Source: an uncultured Chthoniobacterales bacterium | GTDB lineage: Bacteria > Verrucomicrobiota > Verrucomicrobiae > Chthoniobacterales > UBA10450 | DNA length: 10,537 nucleotides | NCBI GenBank assembly: GCA_955652855.1 | Contig: CATPCN010000337.1 | Span: 1-10,537 of the forward strand | Reading direction: 5' to 3' | Shown here: positions 4,834 through 10,537 of the stretch, one piece after another | How positions within the stretch are numbered: position 1 is the first letter of the stretch | Layout of the letters: each line of letters starts with the position of its first letter | Made by a program: the position numbers and the translations under genes | Notes under the pieces: model-generated | The model's input: only the letters and a program-made list of their open reading frames with translations | Told to the model about the DNA's origin: nothing | Database searches by the model: none

Positions 4834-5497
4834 TTACGCGAGCCGCGAGATTCAGTTTAAGATCGTCTACTACGGGCCGGCCTTGTGCGGGAAGACGACC
4901 AACCTGGGTTACATTCATCAACGCATCAATCCCTCGAACCGTGGCGATCTCGTTTCGCTCGCCACCGCCGCGGACCGCACGCTTTTCTTTTTCTTTGATT
5001 TTCTGCCGCTGAATGCGGTCGTGATCAAAGGCTTCGTCACCAAGTTTCAGCTCTACACTGTTCCCGGTCAGGTCATTTACAACGCCACGCGCCAGCTCGT
5101 CTTGCGCAGCGCGGATGGAATCGTTTTCGTGGGTGATTCGCAGTGGGAAAAAATGGAGGAGAACGTCGAGAGCTTTAAAAATCTCGAGACGAATCTGGCC
5201 CAACAAAACAACTCGATCAACAAACTCCCCTACGTGCTTCAATACAACAAGCGTGACCTACCGAACGTAGCGCCGGTCAACTATCTCGAGTACGCGTTGA
5301 ACAATCGACAAAAGCGCGTGCAGAGTTTCGAAGTGATCTCGAGCACGGGGCAAAACGTCTTTGCCGCGCTTAACGCCGTCTCGCAAATCCTGCTCCACAA
5401 ATTCAGCAAGCAAAGCGACGCGCCGCAGACTGCGCCGCTGCCGGTCGCGATTCCGGTTCAGGCGACCGCTACTCAACGGCAAAGGGCCGGCGTATGA
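4820..5497 (+). CDS. mglA: MglA-type small Ras-like GTPase
   Basis: The protein is 225 aa; the core (1-195) matches MglA, the prokaryotic small GTPase that sets cell polarity and drives pilus and gliding switching in Myxococcus. The P-loop is GPALCGKTT (19-27). The intrinsic arginine finger is R53. The switch II motif is TVPGQ (80-84), with Thr in place of the usual Ras Asp, as in MglA. The NKRD motif is 143-146 and the last nucleotide-contact region is ISSTGQ. Residues after R53 read TLFFFFDFLPL where the family has TLFFDFLPL, so later motifs are shifted by two relative to Myxococcus MglA (T78 and Q82 there, T80 and Q84 here). A Pro/Ala/Gln-rich 30-residue tail (196-225) is extra. The gene overlaps its upstream neighbour by 14 nt and the downstream roadblock gene by ATGA, indicating coupled translation. 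Identification is firm; the cellular role is inferred. Confidence 0.93.
   Translation: MSIINYASREIQFKIVYYGPALCGKTTNLGYIHQRINPSNRGDLVSLATAADRTLFFFFDFLPLNAVVIKGFVTKFQLYTVPGQVIYNATRQLVLRSADGIVFVGDSQWEKMEENVESFKNLETNLAQQNNSINKLPYVLQYNKRDLPNVAPVNYLEYALNNRQKRVQSFEVISSTGQNVFAALNAVSQILLHKFSKQSDAPQTAPLPVAIPVQATATQRQRAGV
4985..4996 (+). repeat. Exact 6-nt tandem duplication (TTCTTT x2) inside the GTPase gene
   Basis: The duplicated hexamers code Phe-Phe-Phe-Phe (residues 56-59), two residues after the arginine finger. The family pattern has only two Phe here. The reading frame is preserved. Confidence 0.85.
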
Positions 5498-5961
5498 ACG
5501 CGATTCCCGTTTTGACAATTGAAGACGTGGCCACGCTGGACGGCGTGCTCGGCGATTTTTTGAAAAAGGCGGAAGCAGACCTGACAGTTGTGATCGATCG
5601 CGGTGGCAACGTCATCTCGCAGTTTGGCGATATCAATCTGATAGACGTCACAATCATCGCGGCGCTCGCCGCTGGATCTTTCGCCGCGACGAAAGAACTC
5701 GCGCGCCGCATCGGCGAGATCGAGTTCAACGCGCTTTATCATCAGGGCAACGGCAATCACATTTTCATGAACTCGGTGGACGACGATACGATCATGATCA
5801 CGGTTTTTGGACGACGCACTACCGTCGGGCTCGTCCGATTTTATTCCGCCAGCGCCGCGCAAGGCGTGGCCGCGATCTTGAAATCATTGCAGCGCAATGG
5901 GCACGGTCTTGTCTTCGATGCTTCCGACATCACTGCCGCGCCCATCTTCGCGGACAAGTGA
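5494..5961 (+). CDS. Roadblock/LC7 domain protein, MglB-like GTPase partner
   Basis: The protein is 155 aa, nearly all one roadblock/LC7 domain (about residues 8-140). It has the LTVVIDRGGNVISQFG strand-turn-strand, a long central helix (IIAALAAGSFAATKELARRI), then the FNALYHQGNGNHIFMNSVDD and TIMITVFG strands. In Myxococcus and Thermus, MglB homodimers bind MglA and accelerate GTP hydrolysis by repositioning its own arginine finger. The same role is inferred here from fold and position. The ATG overlaps the GTPase stop as ATGA (5494-5497), so the two are probably made together. Because the large upstream protein also ends in a roadblock domain, this one could form a homodimer or a mixed pair. 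The gene ends 26 nt from the convergent fabF stop. Confidence 0.88.
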   Translation: MNAIPVLTIEDVATLDGVLGDFLKKAEADLTVVIDRGGNVISQFGDINLIDVTIIAALAAGSFAATKELARRIGEIEFNALYHQGNGNHIFMNSVDDDTIMITVFGRRTTVGLVRFYSASAAQGVAAILKSLQRNGHGLVFDASDITAAPIFADK

Positions 5962-5987
5962 GTTCGGCCTCAGCGTAAGATCGACAT
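5962..5987. other. Short convergent gap between the roadblock gene and fabF
   Basis: Only 26 nt separate the two facing stop codons. I see no stem with a T run in either direction, so transcripts probably end inside the opposing gene or by Rho, producing overlapping antisense 3' ends. Confidence 0.4.
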
Positions 5988-7238
5988 TCAGCCGGAGAAT
6001 GCCGTCGCAACCAGCGTCGCGTTGTGACCGCCGAAGCCAAATGAATTATTGACCGCGACGCGCACTTTCTTTTCCTTCGCCACGTTTGGCGTGTAATCGA
6101 GATCGCATTCGGGATCCGGATTTTCAAGATTGATCGTGGGCGGAATCACCGAGTCGCGGATGGCGAGCGCGCAGGCCGCCATTTCCACCGCGCCAGCGCC
6201 GCCTAACAAGTGACCGGTCATCGATTTCGTCGAGCTGATCGAAACTTTGCGCGCACCTTCGCCAAAAACTTTTTTGAGCGCGCGCGTTTCCGAAATATCG
6301 CCCAGACCTGTCGATGTTGCGTGCGCGTTAATGTAATCCACCTGGTAGGGCGTGACCTTCGCGTGGTCCAGAGCGAGCTGCATGGCGCGCGCGGCCCCTC
6401 CGCCATCGGGCGGCGGCGCAGTCATGTGATACGCGTCGGCGGAAAGTCCGTAACCGGTGAGCTCGCAATAAATTTTCGCGCCGCGCGCTTTCGCGTGTTC
6501 GAGCTCTTCCACCACGACCACGCCAGCGCCTTCACTCATGACGAAACCATCTCGATCTTTATCGAACGGCCGCGAAGCGCGCGTCGGTTCGTCATTGCGT
6601 GTGCTCAACGCTTTCATCGCGCAAAAGCCGGCGAGACCGATCGCGACGATGGAAGCTTCCGAACCGCCGGCCAGAAAAATATCTGCGTCACCAAATTTGA
6701 TCATGCGCCACGATTCGCCAATGGCGTTGTTCGAAGTCGCGCAAGCCGTGACGATGCAAAGATTCGGTCCTTGCAACCCAAACTCCATCGAGATGAGGCC
6801 ACTCGCCATGTTGCTGATGAGCATCGGAATGGTGAAGGGCGAACTGCGTGACGGCCCCTTGGTCATGATAACGGCATGCTGATCTTGGAGCGTTTTCAGT
6901 CCGCCGATGCCGCTGCTCACGATCACGCCGAAGCGTTCGCGCTGCACTTTATCAAGATCGACGCCGCTGTCCTGCATCGCCATTTTGGCCGCGCCCATGG
7001 ACAGTTGCGCAAAACGATCGGTGCGCCGGACGTCCTTCGGATTTTTGAAAACGTTTTTCGGATCGAAGTCGCGCACTTCGCCGCCGAAGTGGCAATCGAA
7101 GCCTGTGGTATCGAACGCTTCGATGGTGCGAATGCCGCTGACGCCGTTCTTGAGATTGCCCCAGAACGTTTCCACGTCATTGCCGATCGGCGTGACGACG
7201 CCGAGGCCGGTGAGAACGACTCGTCGATCGGTATTCAT
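5988..7238 (-). CDS. fabF: Beta-ketoacyl-ACP synthase II (FabF)
   Basis: This condensing enzyme joins malonyl-ACP to acyl-ACP in type II fatty acid elongation in the cytoplasm. From ATG 7238 it is 416 aa, close to the usual 412. The thiolase-fold triad is complete and correctly placed: C166 (TACATSNN), H306 (NAHATST) and H343 (SMTGHLLGGAG), against 163/303/340 in E. coli FabF. The N-terminus RRVVLTGLGVVTPIGNDVE and the C-terminal NNSFGFGGHNATLV are typical. Starting at GTG 7298 would add 20 residues read partly through repeat DNA, so I reject it. No Shine-Dalgarno precedes 7238; an 8-nt direct repeat sits where it should be. It is 91 nt downstream of guaB3 on the same strand. No acpP is adjacent, unlike many bacteria. 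Confidence 0.96.
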   Translation of the reverse strand: MNTDRRVVLTGLGVVTPIGNDVETFWGNLKNGVSGIRTIEAFDTTGFDCHFGGEVRDFDPKNVFKNPKDVRRTDRFAQLSMGAAKMAMQDSGVDLDKVQRERFGVIVSSGIGGLKTLQDQHAVIMTKGPSRSSPFTIPMLISNMASGLISMEFGLQGPNLCIVTACATSNNAIGESWRMIKFGDADIFLAGGSEASIVAIGLAGFCAMKALSTRNDEPTRASRPFDKDRDGFVMSEGAGVVVVEELEHAKARGAKIYCELTGYGLSADAYHMTAPPPDGGGAARAMQLALDHAKVTPYQVDYINAHATSTGLGDISETRALKKVFGEGARKVSISSTKSMTGHLLGGAGAVEMAACALAIRDSVIPPTINLENPDPECDLDYTPNVAKEKKVRVAVNNSFGFGGHNATLVATAFSG

Positions 7239-7241
7239 TGA

Positions 7242-7257
7242 ACGAGTTAGCGAGTTA
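7242..7257 (+). repeat. Two 8-nt direct repeats in the fabF leader
   Basis: ACGAGTTA (7242-7249) and GCGAGTTA (7250-7257) are adjacent octamers differing at one base, lying 3 nt from the fabF start. Confidence 0.5.
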
Positions 7258-7295
7258 AAGATTGGAAATTCCAGTCGCGTCGGGTCGAGGTTAAT

Positions 7296-7327
7296 CACTC
7301 AATCACTGAATCGTCAAATCGCTCAAT
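7296..7327 (+). repeat. Degenerate 8-nt tandem array, four units, between guaB3 and fabF
   Basis: The units are CACTCAAT, CACTGAAT, CGTCAAAT and CGCTCAAT, with consensus CRCTCAAT. The array ends 2 nt from the guaB3 stop codon, again at the 3' edge of a gene. Confidence 0.7.
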
Positions 7328-7329
7328 GT

Positions 7330-8508
7330 TTAGCGCGTGCCCATCCCGACGCTCTGCACAGTTTGGAAAAGTTTTCCCTCCGTTTTGATCGACGGCGCGA
7401 TGATGATTTCGGTTTGCTGAAATTCTGCGATGCTGCGCGCGCCGACGTTGCCCATGCAGGTGGTGATTGCGCCCACCAGGTTTTGGCTGCCGTCATCGAC
7501 TTCCGCTGGGCCGAAAAGAATTTGTTTGAGCGAACCGGTCGCGCCCACTTTGATGCGCGTGCCGCGAGGAAGATTGGCATGTGGAGTTGCCATGCCCCAA
7601 TGATAACCGGCCCCGGGAGCTTCGTGCGCGCGCGCAAACGCGCTACCCACCATGACCGCGTCCGCCCCGCAGGCGAGCGCCTTGCACACATCGCCGCCTT
7701 TGCTCATCCCGCCATCCGTGACGATCGGAACGTAGCGCGTAGTTTTTTTGAAATAAGCATCGCGCGCAGCCGCGCAATCGACTGTGGCGGTCACTTGTGG
7801 AACGCCAAGTCCGAGCACGCCGCGCGACGTGCAGGCGGCGCCGGGGCCGACACCGATCAACACGGCAGCCGGACCGCATTCCATGATTTCGAAAGTGACA
7901 TCGTAGCCGACGGTGTTGCCGACAATCACGGGAATGCGCATCTCGCGGCAAAATTTTTCAAGATCGAGAGATTTATATTCAGATGAAATGTGGCGAACGG
8001 TCGAGACCGTGCTTTGCACGACAAAAACATCAGCCCCCGCGTCCTGGGCGATTGCACCAAACTCAGCCGCGCGCTGCGGAATTGAGCTGACGGCCGCGAG
8101 CGCGCCGCCGTCTTTGATCTGCCGGATGCGCGCTACGATCAAATCTTCTTGCACCGGTTCTTGATAAATTTTTTGCAGCAATGCCGTGATCTCGGATTTG
8201 TCTGCATCGACAATTTTTTGTAAAACATCCTGCGGATTTTTGTAGCGCGTTTGTACGCCTTCAAGATTGAGGACGGCGAGGCCGCCCAGTTTGCTCATGG
8301 CGACGGCGAAACGAACATCGACGACTCCGTCCATCGCACTGGCCAGAATTGGAATCTTCAGTTCGAGTGGTTCGAAATTTTTGCGCGGCAACCGAAAAGT
8401 CGTCTCGACTTCGTTCGGATTAATCGTGACGCGACCAGGCACCAGCGCGATTTCGTCGAAACCATAAGTGACGCGCGCTTTGCGATTGCGACCAATCCAC
8501 ATTCCCAT
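7330..8508 (-). CDS. guaB3: GuaB3 family IMP dehydrogenase
   Basis: The protein is 392 aa and belongs to the GuaB3 branch of the IMP dehydrogenase/GMP reductase superfamily, shorter than classical GuaB (about 490 aa) because it lacks the CBS pair. Typical GuaB3 sequence runs from the start: IGRNRKARVTYGFDEIALVP, then ILASAMDGVV. The catalytic loop is GPGAACTSRGVLGLGVPQ with C226, the phosphate-binding DGG is 265-267, and GYHWGMATPHANLPRGTR is family-specific. Its expected reaction is NAD-dependent oxidation of IMP to XMP; GMP reductase is the alternative for this superfamily. The start is supported by GGAG 11 nt upstream. Only 2 nt separate it from the zinc-ribbon gene, so it is probably in the exb operon. 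The C-terminal 25 residues (TEGKLFQTVQSVGMG) are a small extra tail. Confidence 0.92.
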   Translation of the reverse strand: MGMWIGRNRKARVTYGFDEIALVPGRVTINPNEVETTFRLPRKNFEPLELKIPILASAMDGVVDVRFAVAMSKLGGLAVLNLEGVQTRYKNPQDVLQKIVDADKSEITALLQKIYQEPVQEDLIVARIRQIKDGGALAAVSSIPQRAAEFGAIAQDAGADVFVVQSTVSTVRHISSEYKSLDLEKFCREMRIPVIVGNTVGYDVTFEIMECGPAAVLIGVGPGAACTSRGVLGLGVPQVTATVDCAAARDAYFKKTTRYVPIVTDGGMSKGGDVCKALACGADAVMVGSAFARAHEAPGAGYHWGMATPHANLPRGTRIKVGATGSLKQILFGPAEVDDGSQNLVGAITTCMGNVGARSIAEFQQTEIIIAPSIKTEGKLFQTVQSVGMGTR

Positions 8509-8510
8509 TT

Positions 8511-8750
8511 TTAAATTTGCTCCGGTTTAAATCTTTCGTTCAAGCTGCCGCAGCGTGGACAACGCGGAAGCAAAGCGTCGGTTCGATCTTCAAACTCAAA
8601 CGCGCAAATCACGCACCGCAATCTGTAACGCAAAGCTCGTCGCTCGCGCCGGCGGCGGTTCCACTCACCAACTATCCAGAGAAGGAAAACTGCCGCAAGA
8701 AAAAGCAGCAGATAAATCGTGACGAGTAATGCGAGGCTGACGCGAATCAC
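8511..8750 (-). CDS. Small membrane protein with a cytoplasmic zinc ribbon
   Basis: The product is 79 aa from GTG 8750. One hydrophobic segment (residues 5-29) is followed by the strongly basic NRRRRERRALRYRLR, which by the positive-inside rule puts the C-terminus in the cytoplasm. There CVIC (46-49) and CPRC (64-67) form a CxxC-x14-CxxC zinc ribbon. The start is set by GTGA overlap with the stop of the TonB-like gene; a longer frame from 8849 would lie wholly over that gene's coding end and is less likely. It ends 2 nt before guaB3. Function is unknown. Similar anchored ribbons can be redox-sensing or protein-docking modules, and its place beside ExbBD-TonB suggests an accessory subunit. Confidence 0.75.
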   Translation of the reverse strand: MIRVSLALLVTIYLLLFLAAVFLLWIVGEWNRRRRERRALRYRLRCVICAFEFEDRTDALLPRCPRCGSLNERFKPEQI

Positions 8751-9547
8751 GGCGTGGGTTGCGGCGCGGCTCCCGCCGGACTTATTGTCGATGTTGGCGT
8801 CGGCGGCGGGGCGATATCGTTGCCCCACTCGATCGCAGCAGTGGTCCAAACCAACCGATTGGGGTCATCGCTTCTGCTTCCCGCGAATCGACAGAGCGCG
8901 AGATATTTCCTCGCCTGCTCATCGAGGGCCGCGTCGCCCGAAGATTCTTGCAGAAAACAATAGCGAATCTCTCCTTGCGCCGTCACGCCTGCGCGGAAAC
9001 GCGCGGCCTGCGGCGCTTCCTTACTCGACGCAACAAAATGCATTGCCGGTTTTCCCAGCGCCCCCAAACCTTCCACTTCTTCTGAGAATTGCACAGCCGT
9101 CACTACGATACCGGCATCAGCGAGTTTTTGTTTTGGCCTGATTGGAACCGGCGCAGGCGGCTGCGAACTTGGCGCGATTACATTCTGATCCGACCGCGGC
9201 AATTCTTTGAGGGCAGGCTGCGTGCTCAAATAGGAAGGGACATGACGGACAGCGGGCAAAGCGGTTGTTCTGGCTTCTTTCGGCCGTTGGGTTGTCGAAG
9301 CAAGCGCCGGATCTTCCGCCTCGATCCAGCGCAAAAGCACGCGGCCTTCTTCGGTGCCGGGCGAGATCACGTTCACGCGAGCCGGCGGCGGCAGGAGAGC
9401 GACCGTCGGTTGATAAACAATTTGAAAAAGGTAAAAGCAAAGCGCATGCAGACCGGCTGAGACTGCGAGGAAACCGATGATCGCACGTTGGCGGCGACGC
9501 GGCGGGTCCCAATTAAAAACGAGAGCGGGAAAAGTCGACGTGTTCAC
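8747..9547 (-). CDS. TonB-like energy transducer
   Basis: The protein is 266 aa. Residues 22-45 form one membrane helix (IIGFLAVSAGLHALCFYLFQ) after a short basic cytoplasmic end. A Pro-rich periplasmic stretch (about 52-140) follows. A TonB C-terminal-like domain lies at 183-245, recognised by RFRAGVTAQGEIRYCFLQESSGDAALDEQA split across two strands and a helix, with the conserved SSG-x-x-x-LD. TonB carries proton-motive force from ExbBD to outer-membrane receptors. Unusual points are C197 and C219, which could form a disulfide in the periplasm, and a Pro/Ala-rich tail (246-266) after the domain where TonB normally ends. The GTG start overlaps the exbD stop as GTGA. No TonB-dependent receptor is in the window. 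Confidence 0.85.
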   Translation of the reverse strand: MNTSTFPALVFNWDPPRRRQRAIIGFLAVSAGLHALCFYLFQIVYQPTVALLPPPARVNVISPGTEEGRVLLRWIEAEDPALASTTQRPKEARTTALPAVRHVPSYLSTQPALKELPRSDQNVIAPSSQPPAPVPIRPKQKLADAGIVVTAVQFSEEVEGLGALGKPAMHFVASSKEAPQAARFRAGVTAQGEIRYCFLQESSGDAALDEQARKYLALCRFAGSRSDDPNRLVWTTAAIEWGNDIAPPPTPTSTISPAGAAPQPTP

Positions 9548-9948
9548 GGAGACGGCGTCGTGGCGAGCGAGACCGAACTGATCCCATGCTCGAGTGCGAT
9601 GTTCGTGACCGTGACGACAAGTTCGTAGGACGTGAGACGGTCCGCCTTGATGATCACCGGTCTGCCTTCACGTTTTGTCGCATCCAACAACGGCCCCAGC
9701 TGATCGAGCGCCACTTTTTGATCGCGAAAATAAATCGCCGGCGCTCCGCCTCCGGTGATGCTGATAATTTGCGGATTAATTTGCGGGCCCAGTGTGAAGT
9801 GTGAAAACGGAACGGAAACGGAAATGCCCGGCTGCAGAATAAAATTCGAGCTGAGCAGGAGGAAAAAAATCAGGAGAAAAACGACGTCGAGTAGCGGAAA
9901 GACGCAGAGCCATCCGAAGCTGAAATGCTGCGTGCGAGTGAGCTTCAT
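9544..9948 (-). CDS. exbD: ExbD/TolR family proton-channel subunit
   Basis: The protein is 134 aa, the standard ExbD size. A single N-terminal helix (about residues 11-34, FGWLCVFPLLDVVFLLIFFL) carries D21, the equivalent of the proton-carrying Asp25 of E. coli ExbD. A periplasmic domain follows, with the typical VIIKADRLTSYELVVTVTNI. Together with ExbB it turns proton flow into force on TonB. It lies 24 nt after exbB and overlaps the TonB-like gene by 4 nt. ExbD rather than TolR is chosen because a TonB-like gene follows and no tolB or pal is seen. Confidence 0.9.
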   Translation of the reverse strand: MKLTRTQHFSFGWLCVFPLLDVVFLLIFFLLLSSNFILQPGISVSVPFSHFTLGPQINPQIISITGGGAPAIYFRDQKVALDQLGPLLDATKREGRPVIIKADRLTSYELVVTVTNIALEHGISSVSLATTPSP

Positions 9949-9972
9949 GCCCCGGCTCTATGTCGATGTAAT

Positions 9973-10537
9973 TTAACGATCGAGACGGGCTTCGCGTTCC
10001 CCGATTTTTGTGGCGGGATCGAAACTGATGATCCCGTTCGCTGGCTCGCGGTCCGTTAACATGTGGACGACTTCGATGCCCGCGCGTTCCATTTCGTGCA
10101 TCATCGTGTTCACCCGTGCCGAGAGATAACTGTAAGCAACGAAGGTCGGCGTGGCGACGACCAGTCCCGCCGCGGTTGTGAGCAAACTTTTGTAAATGCC
10201 GTTCGAAAGTTCATTCAGTGTGGCATAACCGCCGTTCGAGGCGATGACGCCGAATGCGTCGATCATTCCTGCGACCGTTCCGAGCAAGCCAAGCAGCGGA
10301 GTGAGATAAGCGAGCGTCGCCAGAACACTGAGAAAGCGCTCGAGTTTTGGAACTTCGAGTTGCCCGGCTTCCTGAACAATTTCGCGCAGTTCCGCGCGCG
10401 GAGAGTCATGACGAATAATCGCGGCATGAATGACGCGCGCGACCGGCCCGGGTGTGCCGGCTGATTCGTGCAAAGCTTCCGCAAAATTGCGGCGCTGGAT
10501 CAGATTCGACAGGCCCTGTAAAAATTCGCCCACATGA
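9973..10537 (-). CDS. exbB: ExbB/TolQ/MotA family proton-channel protein, N-terminus cut by the window edge
   Basis: The frame is open to the right edge; about 187 residues are visible. Family members have a further N-terminal helix, so the first part is missing. Two membrane helices are clear: residues 67-97 with TPLLGLLGTVAGM and residues 117-138 with SLLTTAAGLVVATPT (numbering from GTG 10533). These hold the conserved Thr residues that line the channel (T148 and T181 in E. coli ExbB). The charged N-terminal cytoplasmic stretch (AEALHESAGTPGPVARVI) and the C-terminal helix after TM3 also fit. It leads the exbD, TonB-like, zinc-ribbon, guaB3 order. A possible internal GTG at 10533 is not the true start because the helix before it would be lost. 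Confidence 0.9.
   Translation of the reverse strand, partial: HVGEFLQGLSNLIQRRNFAEALHESAGTPGPVARVIHAAIIRHDSPRAELREIVQEAGQLEVPKLERFLSVLATLAYLTPLLGLLGTVAGMIDAFGVIASNGGYATLNELSNGIYKSLLTTAAGLVVATPTFVAYSYLSARVNTMMHEMERAGIEVVHMLTDREPANGIISFDPATKIGEREARLDR

Noticed and set aside
5962..5987. Bidirectional terminator in the convergent gap
   Set aside because: No stem of useful length with flanking T or A runs could be drawn.
7239..7298. Longer FabF from GTG 7298
   Set aside because: It adds 20 residues read through repeat DNA and exceeds family length; ATG 7238 places the triad correctly.
6907..7986. 359-codon plus-strand ORF across fabF and guaB3
   Set aside because: It runs antisense through two conserved enzyme genes and its sequence is Arg/Ala/Ser-rich shadow coding.

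Overview
The window looks like chromosomal DNA of a Verrucomicrobiota bacterium, most likely a soil member of the Chthoniobacterales. This is inferred from the gene complement (GuaB3-type IMP dehydrogenase, MglA-type GTPase with roadblock partners, UVR-motif protein beside xerD), the GC-rich composition and the intergenic short-period repeats. No rRNA, tRNA, CRISPR array, insertion sequence or phage gene was seen.

Layout. (1) Positions 1-1324, minus strand: xerD, then a membrane-anchored protein of unknown function that runs off the left edge. (2) Positions 1378-2156, plus strand: a UVR-motif protein, divergent from xerD. (3) Positions 2157-2817: a gene-poor stretch with a hairpin, three short tandem arrays and a small membrane protein gene that looks frameshifted. 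(4) Positions 2818-5961, plus strand: a tight three-gene operon. It holds a 671-residue protein (TPR-like region, type II secretion/PilB N-terminal domain, proline-rich linker, duplicated LPL motif, roadblock/LC7 domain), an MglA-type GTPase and a free-standing roadblock/LC7 protein. The last two junctions overlap. (5) Positions 5988-10537, minus strand: exbB (cut by the right edge), exbD, a TonB-like protein, a small membrane zinc-ribbon protein, guaB3 and fabF. The first five are closely packed, with two GTGA overlaps; fabF follows after 91 nt.

Function. The plus-strand operon is the most interesting part. It encodes a small-GTPase switch with two roadblock proteins, one fused to the kind of domain found on type IV pilus and type II secretion ATPases. 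That suggests a polarity or envelope-machine switch, with the large protein as the adaptor. The GTPase carries a two-phenylalanine insertion next to its intrinsic arginine finger, caused by an exact 6-nt duplication. The minus-strand cluster joins a proton-motive-force energy transducer (ExbB-ExbD-TonB) to housekeeping purine and fatty-acid genes.

Two sequence-level patterns cut across these blocks. Most of the larger gaps hold degenerate tandem arrays of 7-, 8- or 9-nt period. Three gene starts (xerD, the UVR gene, the small membrane protein) lack a well-placed Shine-Dalgarno and are preceded by a mini-ORF whose stop codon overlaps the gene's start codon.
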